Shown piece after piece: positions 1 through 4,929 of a stretch of 6,637 nt of DNA. The position numbers were made by a program, and so were the translations under genes. The notes under the pieces are model-generated. The model was not told the DNA's origin. It saw only the letters and a program-made list of their open reading frames with translations, and did not search any database. Numbering within the stretch: position 1 is the first letter of the stretch; each line of letters starts with the position of its first letter. Source of the DNA: JAYUKV01 sp043764135 (GTDB lineage Bacteria > Patescibacteriota > JACMRA01); assembly GCA_043764135.1 (NCBI GenBank), contig JAYUKV010000149.1, forward strand, positions 1 through 6,637, read 5' to 3'.

Positions 1-798
1 GTACAAAATGAAGTTGAGAAAGTTTCAAATGAATTAATAGAAACTTTAGCTTTGCTTGAGGATCAAAAAAAAGCTCAAGAACTTCTATTAAAAAAGCAGA
101 ATGAAACTAAGTTTATCCTTAATTCTAAAAGATCTGCTTTAGAAAAATTAATTTTTGACACTCAAAACAAACAGTCAGAATACGAAAAGAAGATTAAAGA
201 GCAGGGTGATAATGCATCAAAAGTACAATCTGAAATCGCAGCACTACCGCAAGAGTTAAGAAACTATATTTATAGCAATGGTGGTAATACCCAACAACGA
301 GGAGATGCTAATGGACCTTGTTACTTCTACGAACCTAGAGTACTGATTTATCCTGATGATTATTTCACAATTCCAACCACTGGAGCCTATACAGACAACT
401 TTAGTTGTTATCCATGGTCTTGGGATTGGAGAAGAAATGGTCATGATGGAATAGATATTGCCAATAGTTCTGGAACACCAATCGTAGCAACTGCAGATGG
501 AATTGCTGTTGCTAGGCATGCTGATTTTGGAAATTCAATTGTTCTGAGACATGATTTACCGTCTGGTCAAAGAATTTACTCATTGTATGCACATATGTCA
601 GAACCTTCGCCTTTGGCTATGGGTCAAAAGGTAACTAAAGGCCAACAGATAGGTAAAATGGGATCTACAGGATTTTCAACCGGACCTCACTTACACTTCA
701 TGATAATATCAGATTCTTATGAAAGATATGGTCCATATTGTTCATATGGTAATAGACAAGCCAAATGTTACAATCCAGCTAAGATTCTTGGAATGTGA
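1..798 (+). CDS. M23 family metallopeptidase with N-terminal coiled coil (5' end missing)
   Basis: The frame is open from the first base, so the true start lies upstream and 265 residues are visible. Residues 1 to about 85 are rich in K, E, Q and L and read as a coiled coil, as in EnvC/NlpD-type proteins. The C-terminal part is a LytM/peptidase M23 domain that cleaves peptide cross-links in peptidoglycan outside the membrane. All expected catalytic residues are visible: H148 and D152 in GHDGID, H198 in YAHMS, and H230 and H232 in HLHF, so it is probably an active zinc enzyme rather than a degenerate activator. Cysteines in GPCYF, FSCYP and near the C-terminus could form disulfides, in keeping with export. 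The gene stops at TGA (796-798), followed directly by TAA. It converges on the minus-strand tRNA-Ser and pilin genes. The family call is firm; the precise role (cell separation or wall remodelling) is inferred. Confidence 0.93.
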   Translation, partial: VQNEVEKVSNELIETLALLEDQKKAQELLLKKQNETKFILNSKRSALEKLIFDTQNKQSEYEKKIKEQGDNASKVQSEIAALPQELRNYIYSNGGNTQQRGDANGPCYFYEPRVLIYPDDYFTIPTTGAYTDNFSCYPWSWDWRRNGHDGIDIANSSGTPIVATADGIAVARHADFGNSIVLRHDLPSGQRIYSLYAHMSEPSPLAMGQKVTKGQQIGKMGSTGFSTGPHLHFMIISDSYERYGPYCSYGNRQAKCYNPAKILGM

Positions 799-840
799 TA
801 ATGAAAATTAAACTTTCTTTGTGTAACTTATTTATAAATA

Positions 841-865
841 TTAACAGTGAGCCGTTTTCGACAAC
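841..865 (-). repeat. Partial copy of the tRNA-Ser gene (D-loop to anticodon loop)
   Basis: These 25 bases match 1266-1290 of the intact tRNA-Ser gene at 22 positions, in the same orientation. The copied part runs from the D-loop through the 5' anticodon stem to the end of the anticodon loop; no T-arm or acceptor stem follows. It may be an attachment-site duplication left by an integrated element or the remnant of a decayed second tRNA gene. It lies about 350 bases beyond the 3' end of the intact gene. Confidence 0.6.
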
Positions 866-941
866 AACCCAAAAAAATTTATTCCAAAAAACCAAATTGT
901 AAGTAAATTTCAAAAATAAATATGTAAAGACAAAGATAGGT

Positions 942-954
942 GTGAATTTAATTT
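942..954 (+). repeat. 13-base direct repeat, left copy
   Basis: GTGAATTTAATTT occurs here and again at 1154-1166, on either side of the inverted-repeat element. The copies are 21 and 8 bases away from the element's arms, so they are not tight target-site duplications of it. They could mark the edges of a slightly larger (about 200-base) insertion or an older duplication. Confidence 0.5.
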
Positions 955-975
955 CAGCTTTTGGCACCCTATCAT

Positions 976-1145
976 ATTTCCCCTGAAGATTCAGGGGATG
1001 TCACTTGTGACAGGGGTCGTGATTGTTGCTAGTTGTGTACTGCTTGATTGTATAATTTTAAATTGAATGAATGTTGCTTTCAAAAATAGCAGCATTCACG
1101 ACCCTTGTCAGCATAGCTGACATCCCCTGAATCTTCAGGGGAAAT
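976..1145. mobile_element. Inverted-repeat element with paired hairpins (REP/BIME- or MITE-like)
   Basis: The left arm (976-1031) and right arm (1087-1145) are near-perfect reverse complements, separated by a 55-base AT-rich centre. Each arm contains an outer hairpin with stem CCCCTGA/TCAGGGG (980-997 and 1124-1141) and an inner hairpin: TGTCAC/GTGACA at 999-1012 and TGTCAGC/GCTGACA at 1106-1122. A conserved GGGTCGTGA follows the inner hairpin in both arms. The inner hairpins differ in sequence between the arms, yet each still pairs with itself, which suggests that the local hairpins matter. Two inverted hairpin units in a convergent intergenic gap fit a BIME-type pair of REP sequences mobilised by a Y1 (RAYT) transposase, or a non-autonomous MITE. 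No transposase is encoded here. The central segment has a further hairpin, 1069-1078 pairing with 1088-1097. Confidence 0.65.
1055..1083 (-). promoter_or_regulatory. Possible promoter in the centre of the inverted-repeat element
   Basis: On the minus strand TTGAAA (1078-1083) and TAAAAT (1055-1060) are 17 bases apart, which fits a sigma-70-type promoter. Transcription would begin near 1048 and run through the left arm's hairpins. On the plus strand a TATAAT (1051-1056) overlaps it but has no good -35. The region is AT-rich, so chance matches are likely. Confidence 0.25.
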
Positions 1146-1153
1146 TGAGGAGA

Positions 1154-1166
1154 GTGAATTTAATTT
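1154..1166 (+). repeat. 13-base direct repeat, right copy
   Basis: This is the second copy of GTGAATTTAATTT (see 942-954). Here it lies within an imperfect hairpin, GAGTGAATT/AATTTACTC at 1152-1170. Confidence 0.5.
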
Positions 1167-1185
1167 ACTCACAATTTAGGTTGCC

Positions 1186-1217
1186 AAAAAATAAAACCCT
1201 CTTGGGATTATTTTTTT
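1186..1217. terminator. Bidirectional terminator between tRNA-Ser and the M23 gene
   Basis: A short CCC-TCTT-GGG hairpin (1197-1206) is flanked by an A-rich tract on one side and a run of seven T on the other, so it can end transcripts from either strand. It begins directly after the CCA end of tRNA-Ser on the minus strand. The stem is short, so its efficiency is uncertain. Confidence 0.5.
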
Positions 1218-1218
1218 C

Positions 1219-1304
1219 TGGAGGAGAAGACAGGATTCGAACCTGCGGTCCGTGAGGACAACTCGTTAGCAGTGAGCCGCTTTCGACCACTCAGCCACTT
1301 CTCC
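1219..1304 (-). tRNA. tRNA-Ser (anticodon GCT), CCA encoded
   Basis: On the minus strand the gene begins with GGAGAAG, pairing with CTTCTCC, and ends in an encoded CCA (1221-1219). The anticodon loop CTGCTAA gives GCT, reading AGC/AGU serine codons. The long variable arm with a GTCC/GGAC stem is typical of class II tRNA-Ser, and the T-loop is TTCGAAT. There are two oddities. Base 73 is U, whereas bacterial tRNA-Ser normally has G73. The anticodon stem carries an A31-C39 mismatch next to the loop. The variable arm, T arm and acceptor stem are intact, so I call it a gene, but the two changes deserve checking. It is transcribed from its own promoter at 1314-1342. Confidence 0.95.
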
Positions 1305-1313
1305 ACTAAGTAA

Positions 1314-1342
1314 AGAATAAAGATTTTTTTATCATGTGTCAA
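1314..1342 (-). promoter_or_regulatory. Promoter of tRNA-Ser
   Basis: TTGACA (1337-1342) and TATTCT (1314-1319) are separated by 17 bases on the minus strand. The predicted start is about 2 bases before the mature 5' end of the tRNA, leaving almost no leader. Confidence 0.75.
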
Positions 1343-1422
1343 ATTAGGATTCTTATACTCTATACAAGTGGCAATGTCTAATTATTTATCTTCTCCCTTT
1401 ATCTTAAAATGTAAAGGTCTTA

Positions 1423-1821
1423 TTAGTTCCAAAGTATACTTATTAATATACTCAATAAGCCATTGGCTAACAATACAACAACTACACCGATTAAAGCCCA
1501 TTGAATGATTACAATACCGGCTTTAAAACCGTTTGTGATGATCTTAAAGGCTCCGTATAGTATAGCGATAACAGCTACTGAAGGAGCTAGAATAATAAGC
1601 GCTCCATTCAATGATGTAACAATACTTCTTATTTGTTCTGCTAGTGTTCCGTTGCCTTGATTTACACCATTGCAAACACCTGTAGAACCGTCACCAAAGT
1701 ATGACTTATCGCATACATTAGGTAGTTGTGGAGTAGGTGTATTTTGATTTTGTTGAGCAAGCGATACAAAGCCAAGCACAAACATAAATCCAATTACAAA
1801 CAATAATTTAAAATGATTCAT
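1423..1821 (-). CDS. T4SS-type (VirB2/TrbC-like) pilin or small membrane protein
   Basis: This 132-residue protein has a signal peptide (residues 1 to about 22, with a likely cut near SLA-QQ) and a short extracellular segment rich in N, Q, P and G with two cysteines (C37, C50) that could pair. Two long hydrophobic helices follow (about 72-96 and 101-130), separated by a small NGFKAG turn. This layout matches the VirB2/TrbC pilin fold and the 'T4SS pilin' family common in Patescibacteria, where such genes often stand alone without a full secretion locus. No other T4SS gene is visible here. The ATG lies 8 bases after a perfect TATAAT, so the mRNA is probably leaderless. The gene lies 58 bases after ddl on the same strand but has its own promoter in that gap. 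The fold class is likely; pilus function is inferred. Confidence 0.7.
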   Translation of the reverse strand: MNHFKLLFVIGFMFVLGFVSLAQQNQNTPTPQLPNVCDKSYFGDGSTGVCNGVNQGNGTLAEQIRSIVTSLNGALIILAPSVAVIAILYGAFKIITNGFKAGIVIIQWALIGVVVVLLANGLLSILISILWN

Positions 1822-1829
1822 TAATAAGT

Positions 1830-1858
1830 ATTATATTCTTTTTTGGATTTATGGTCAA
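1830..1858 (-). promoter_or_regulatory. Promoter of the pilin-like gene, leaderless
   Basis: TTGACC (1853-1858) and a perfect TATAAT (1830-1835) are 17 bases apart. Only 8 bases separate the -10 box from the ATG, so transcription should begin at or within about 2 bases of the start codon. It sits in the short gap after the ddl stop codon. Confidence 0.8.
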
Positions 1859-1861
1859 AAA

Positions 1862-2788
1862 TTAATTACTATAGTTTAGAATTCTTGTTAATAGCTGTTC
1901 CATACTCAAACCATGGGCCAAAGCAGATTTTGGACATAGAGAAGATTCAGTCATTCCTGGACTAGTGTTAATTTCTAAGAAAACAATACGATCTTTTGTT
2001 ACTATAAAATCACTTCTGGTAATCCCTTTACAACCTAAAATTTTATGGACCTCAAGAGAAATTTCTTGAATTGTTTTGTAAGTTTTTTCATCTATTGGAG
2101 CAGGGAAGATTTCTTCTGTTTGATTAGACTCGTATTTGGCCTGATAATCGAAGAATTCGTTTGTAGTCTTAATCACACCAACTGGTAATGGTATTGCATG
2201 ACCTCCACTGCCTAGAACAGGACATGTGTATTCGTCGCCAATAACCAATTCTTGAATAAGCACAAGCTCTGATTCTCTAAGCCCTTCTTCTACAAGATTT
2301 ATTAACTCTGATTCATTGTTCACTTTACCCGAAGCAATAGAAGACCCTCCATTGTTAGGTTTTACAAATAGTGGAAACGGAAGATCAATATAATCTAACT
2401 CTTTTATTGATTTTATTTCATAAGTCTTAGGTACGTCGATATCAAATTTATCAACTATTTCATAACACTTACTTTTATCCATCCCCAGCGCGGATGCAAG
2501 CATAGTTGATCCAGTGTATTCAATACCCATTATGTCTAATAAACATTGTATCTGACCATCTTCACCATATTTTCCATGGAGTGCGTTAAAAACGATATCT
2601 GTATCAATTTTAGAAAGATCAAAAATCGATTTTTTAACTTTATTAACTATAATCTCTAACGGGCTTATAACATCAACCATTGTTATGTTATGTCCAGCAT
2701 TTTTTAGAATTGCTCCTACTTGCTTACCACTTTTTAAGCTTACCTCTCTTTCTGATGAGATTCCGCCATGTAGTATTATGATGTTCAT
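1862..2788 (-). CDS. ddl: D-alanine--D-alanine ligase
   Basis: This cytoplasmic ATP-grasp enzyme joins two D-alanines to make the dipeptide that ends the peptidoglycan pentapeptide. At 308 residues it is full length for the family. The N-terminal motif GGISSEREVSLKSG (8-21) supplies E13, equivalent to the substrate-binding Glu15 of E. coli DdlB. HGKYGEDGQIQ (71-81) and YTGS (91-94) are typical. The ATP-grasp domain shows FVKP (141-144), the loop GGSSIASGKV, DYQAKY (214-219, with the omega-loop KY associated with D-Ala rather than D-lactate use), RSDF (258-261), LEINTSPGMT (271-280) and SSLCP. The ATP loop reads SSIAS where most relatives have SSVG plus a hydrophobic residue, a mild variation. 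It has its own leaderless promoter and may read through into the pilin gene. It implies that the cell makes or finishes its own peptidoglycan. Confidence 0.96.
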   Translation of the reverse strand: MNIIILHGGISSEREVSLKSGKQVGAILKNAGHNITMVDVISPLEIIVNKVKKSIFDLSKIDTDIVFNALHGKYGEDGQIQCLLDIMGIEYTGSTMLASALGMDKSKCYEIVDKFDIDVPKTYEIKSIKELDYIDLPFPLFVKPNNGGSSIASGKVNNESELINLVEEGLRESELVLIQELVIGDEYTCPVLGSGGHAIPLPVGVIKTTNEFFDYQAKYESNQTEEIFPAPIDEKTYKTIQEISLEVHKILGCKGITRSDFIVTKDRIVFLEINTSPGMTESSLCPKSALAHGLSMEQLLTRILNYSN

Positions 2789-2796
2789 AGTTAGAG

Positions 2797-2823
2797 AGTA
2801 TAGAAAAATTTCAATTTTGCCAA
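2797..2823 (-). promoter_or_regulatory. Promoter of ddl, leaderless
   Basis: The -10 box TATACT (2797-2802) ends 8 bases before the ddl ATG. The best -35 is TTGGCA (2818-2823), with a short 15-base spacer, or TTTGGC one base further with 16. The -35 overlaps that of the divergent promoter at 2817-2845. Confidence 0.6.
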
Positions 2824-2845
2824 ATGTGTATTAATGGGATATAAT
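2817..2845 (+). promoter_or_regulatory. Divergent promoter of the 78-residue membrane protein; sets its start
   Basis: TTGCCA (2817-2822) and a perfect TATAAT (2840-2845) are 17 bases apart. The -10 box ends 6 bases before the ATG at 2852. An upstream in-frame ATG at 2834 lies inside the spacer and so cannot be in the transcript, which fixes the start at 2852. Confidence 0.78.
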
Positions 2846-2851
2846 CATATC

Positions 2852-3088
2852 ATGACTGAAAATCAGTTAGACAAAACAAATACAAAAACATCATTATTAA
2901 ACTACATCGTAGAAAACTCACAAACATACGATATTTATAACGAACAAAATACAAAAAAACCTAACTCAAAAAAAGAAAAATTCAATTATATCATAAAATA
3001 TGTTACAATTTCTCTTTTGATAATTATATTATTGTATTTTACTTTCCCACAATTGGTTGATTTAATTACAAAATATATTAAGAATTAA
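2852..3088 (+). CDS. Small single-pass membrane protein of unknown function
   Basis: The 78-residue product has a polar N-terminal half (residues 1-47, rich in N, T, K and E, with a basic stretch KKPNSKKEK before the membrane) and one hydrophobic helix at about 48-66, followed by a short charged tail. The basic flank before the helix suggests that the N-terminus stays in the cytoplasm. I recognise no family. An ATG six codons upstream in frame (2834) is rejected as the start because it precedes the -10 box. The gene diverges from ddl and is followed directly by tRNA-Gln, whose -35-like TTGACA starts at the base after the TAA stop. Co-transcription with the tRNA is possible because no terminator separates them. 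Confidence 0.65.
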   Translation: MTENQLDKTNTKTSLLNYIVENSQTYDIYNEQNTKKPNSKKEKFNYIIKYVTISLLIIILLYFTFPQLVDLITKYIKN

Positions 3089-3120
3089 TTGACAAATAAA
3101 AGACTCTGTAGAACTATACT
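3089..3120 (+). promoter_or_regulatory. Possible promoter of tRNA-Gln
   Basis: A perfect TTGACA (3089-3094) directly abuts the preceding stop codon, and TATACT (3115-3120) ends 10 bases before the tRNA. The 20-base spacer is longer than usual, so either the promoter is weak or the tRNA is also expressed by read-through from the gene before it. Confidence 0.45.
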
Positions 3121-3130
3121 TATTGATCAC

Positions 3131-3204
3131 TCAGTGATCGTCTAATGGTAGGACTTCGGTTTCTGGTACCGACTATCGGGGTTCGAATCCCTGTCGCTGA
3201 ACCA
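3131..3204 (+). tRNA. tRNA-Gln (anticodon CTG), CCA encoded
   Basis: Acceptor strand TCAGTGA pairs with TCGCTGA; the U1-A72 pair is a known identity feature of bacterial tRNA-Gln. The anticodon stem TCGGT/ACCGA encloses TTCTGGT, giving CTG, which reads CAG. The T-arm loop is TTCGAAT, the discriminator is A3201 and CCA is encoded at 3202-3204. The total is 74 bases. The 5' leader GATCACT (3125-3131) is complementary to AGTGATC (3133-3139), so it could compete with acceptor-stem pairing before processing. Confidence 0.95.
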
Positions 3205-3235
3205 AAAAAAATAACCTATAAGGTTTATTTTTTTT
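3205..3235. terminator. Bidirectional terminator shared by tRNA-Gln and the convergent gene
   Basis: An A-tract, ATAACC, loop TATAA, GGTTTAT and a run of eight or more T form a hairpin that works on both strands. On the plus strand it follows the CCA end of tRNA-Gln directly. On the minus strand the TAA stop of the 460-residue gene (3236-3234) lies at its foot, so stop codon and terminator overlap. Confidence 0.75.
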
Positions 3236-4616
3236 AAAGTGTTGGGAGGAAATTTACATTTCTGTATATTTTTAACTTGTTATCCTGAATACAGAATTGG
3301 GATTTTTCAACAATACCTGCGTAACAATAGTGATTAAGTAACCAATCATTTTTTTGGTTATACAAAATCGGTGAAGATGGTAGGGTTGGTATGTGGTTTT
3401 TGTTATAATATAGGGATTGAATTATATTATTAGAGTAAAAAAGAATTCTGTTCCAATCAGGGCTGTAGTACAATTTGGAATCCAGACTATCTTCTTTTTT
3501 AAAGCTGCCGACATAGAACAATTGTTGTTCATAAACATCCAAAGACATTAAGTTGTAATTTTCATCTAAATAAAAAACTTTAGAATCTGATGTTGTAAAT
3601 TGATTGATATTTTTTGCTAATAATTTCCATTCTTTGATCCCTTCTTGGTTGACGTAAAGGTTTTTGTTAAATTTAAGAATTGTTGCATTATTCAAAAATT
3701 TTATACCAAAATCATTTTTATCCTGACTTTGATACAGCGTTTTGTTTATTCCTTCAATTTGATTACGAAAAGACACTTTGCTTGATTGAAAATAGTCTTG
3801 TGTTAATACAGCTCCTCTATCAATCTTAAATATTCCTTGTTCAGTTAAAACAAATACAGAATTGCTTTCTTCAAGTGTTTGAATTGAATAAGTGTCGTTG
3901 GTTATAAATTTTAACTCTTTTGATTCAAGATTGTATTGATATAAGTCTCTATTTTTGTTATTTAAAAGAAGAGAATTATCATTTATTTTTGTTACATAGG
4001 TTATATCTGTTAATAAAGTGTTGAGGTCCAGAGCAAAATACTTTTCATTCAAATTATAGATAACACACTTGCTGTTTGGGAAAAAGAAAGTTCTAGTATC
4101 TAGTTTTATAGGTCTAGATGATATTTTTTCATAAGATACATCTAGTGGAATGGGAGTCTTAAATGATGAAATATCATAAGGTAACAAATATGTCTTTGCG
4201 TCCTTCTCTGAAACTGTTAATGTGAAATCAAGTATATTTTTGATATTATACTCAGATTGAATTTCAATCGGTTTGGCAGGGAGTAAATATACAGGGTCTA
4301 AATTCACAAGCGTATTAATTCCTTTTGGTGAAAACAAATCCCATGTTTCTTTCAAAAAATTTTCTTTTTCAACTGAAATAGTTGTAGCTGTATTTTCCAA
4401 AATTTTAATATCAGAATTAACAGTATTAATATTTGAATCTCCAATTTTAATATTACTAAAAGCAGGAAGTGCATTTACTTTTATTGTAGAAGAGTTAATA
4501 ATATTGTTACTTTGATTAACTGTATTGCCGCTTGATAATACAATTATTAACGGAATAGCAATGACTGCAATAATTGCATATAACTTGGGGATGAATTTTC
4601 GATATGATGGAATCAT
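3234..4616 (-). CDS. Membrane-anchored protein with propeller-like repeats, function unknown
   Basis: The 460-residue product starts with a short basic segment and one hydrophobic helix (about 11-28), a signal anchor or uncleaved signal. A polar N/S/T-rich stretch to about residue 90 follows, and the rest would be extracellular. From about 175 onward it has repeated short beta-like units in which hydrophobic strands alternate with 'read-out' phrases such as DLYQYNLESKELKFI (224-238), NLMSLDVYEQQLFYV (355-369) and KLYYSPDWNRILFYSNN (381-397). This resembles WD40/TolB-type beta-propellers seen in many patescibacterial surface proteins, but the repeats are too weak to name a family. Four cysteines are present, three of them (C431, C442 and nearby C184) outside the anchor. 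The ATG has no Shine-Dalgarno and no clear -35 upstream. The gene converges on tRNA-Gln. Confidence 0.75.
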   Translation of the reverse strand: MIPSYRKFIPKLYAIIAVIAIPLIIVLSSGNTVNQSNNIINSSTIKVNALPAFSNIKIGDSNINTVNSDIKILENTATTISVEKENFLKETWDLFSPKGINTLVNLDPVYLLPAKPIEIQSEYNIKNILDFTLTVSEKDAKTYLLPYDISSFKTPIPLDVSYEKISSRPIKLDTRTFFFPNSKCVIYNLNEKYFALDLNTLLTDITYVTKINDNSLLLNNKNRDLYQYNLESKELKFITNDTYSIQTLEESNSVFVLTEQGIFKIDRGAVLTQDYFQSSKVSFRNQIEGINKTLYQSQDKNDFGIKFLNNATILKFNKNLYVNQEGIKEWKLLAKNINQFTTSDSKVFYLDENYNLMSLDVYEQQLFYVGSFKKEDSLDSKLYYSPDWNRILFYSNNIIQSLYYNKNHIPTLPSSPILYNQKNDWLLNHYCYAGIVEKSQFCIQDNKLKIYRNVNFLPTL

Positions 4617-4657
4617 AATAAATGATATATTATTTAAGGATAAGGTTTATTTCTGTT

Positions 4658-4685
4658 TTTAACAAACTTTAACAGGTGTTTAACA
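4658..4685. promoter_or_regulatory. Three phased TTTAACA repeats, candidate operator
   Basis: TTTAACA occurs at 4658-4664, 4668-4674 and 4679-4685, with starts 10 and 11 bases apart, about one helical turn. Read toward the minus-strand gene, the repeat centres lie roughly 43, 53 and 64 bases before the likely transcription start near 4618. That gene lacks a good -35 box, so these could be activator sites. They also lie just upstream of the tRNA-Thr promoter. Confidence 0.4.
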
Positions 4686-4693
4686 AAACAGAT

Positions 4694-4722
4694 TTGACAA
4701 ATATGATCCAAAAAATTATTAT
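4694..4722 (+). promoter_or_regulatory. Promoter of tRNA-Thr
   Basis: TTGACA (4694-4699) and TATTAT (4717-4722) are 17 bases apart. A perfect TATAAT overlaps at 4722-4727 but would need a 22-base spacer. The start would be near 4729, giving a leader of about 14 bases. Confidence 0.7.
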
Positions 4723-4742
4723 ATAATATGTAATTAATAGTT

Positions 4743-4818
4743 GCCGCTTTAGCTCATCTGGTAGAGCAACGGTTTTGTAAACCGTAGGTGGTCAGTTCGA
4801 GTCTGACAAGCGGCTCCA
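4743..4818 (+). tRNA. tRNA-Thr (anticodon TGT), CCA encoded
   Basis: GCCGCTT pairs with AAGCGGC. The anticodon stem ACGGT/ACCGT encloses TTTGTAA, giving TGT, which reads threonine ACA and related codons. The T-arm GTCAG/CTGAC encloses TTCGAGT. The discriminator is U4815 and CCA is encoded at 4816-4818. All arms are fully paired, and the total of 76 bases is standard. Confidence 0.96.
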
Positions 4819-4828
4819 TCAAAAGAAT

Positions 4829-4850
4829 CTCCCCACACGGAGTTTTTTTT
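4829..4850 (+). terminator. Terminator of tRNA-Thr
   Basis: CTCC (4829-4832), a six-base loop and GGAG (4839-4842) are followed by eight T, the classic intrinsic terminator form, 10 bases after the CCA end. Confidence 0.8.
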
Positions 4851-4929
4851 GTTGATTAATTTTAATCCGTTTCTATTGAATAATATATAATATTAGTATA
4901 GTTTCATACTTACGCTAGTATAAAAAAAA

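Noticed and set aside
796..801. TGA read as glycine (Absconditabacteria/Gracilibacteria code)
   Set aside because: No recognised gene contains an in-frame TGA, and the M23 family ends naturally here. The following TAA means this locus alone cannot exclude recoding, but nothing supports it.
779..967. Minus-strand open frame of 62 codons
   Set aside because: It overlaps the end of the M23 gene, spans the tRNA-Ser fragment and AT-rich DNA, and has no promoter or protein-like pattern.
1067..1120. A 17-codon ATG frame in the centre of the inverted-repeat element as a real gene
   Set aside because: It is very short, runs into the palindromic arm and has no conserved features; it is kept only as a low-interest observation.
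976..1145. CRISPR array
   Set aside because: The repeats are inverted rather than direct, there are only two of them, and there are no regular spacers or cas genes.
976..1145. Integron attC site
   Set aside because: The arms lack the GTTRRRY core sites and no integrase or gene cassette is present.
976..1145. 6S RNA or another known structured RNA
   Set aside because: The fold is dominated by four local GC-rich hairpins plus perfect arm complementarity, and I see no known consensus.
1423..1821. Part of a complete type IV secretion locus
   Set aside because: Only the pilin-like gene is present; no VirB4, VirB6 or coupling ATPase genes are in the window.
2834..2851. Upstream ATG as start of the small membrane protein
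   Set aside because: It lies within the promoter spacer, before the TATAAT box, and cannot be part of the transcript.
4273..4515. Plus-strand open frame of 80 codons
   Set aside because: It lies wholly antisense within the 460-residue gene, has low-complexity hydrophobic content and no promoter; it is a shadow frame.
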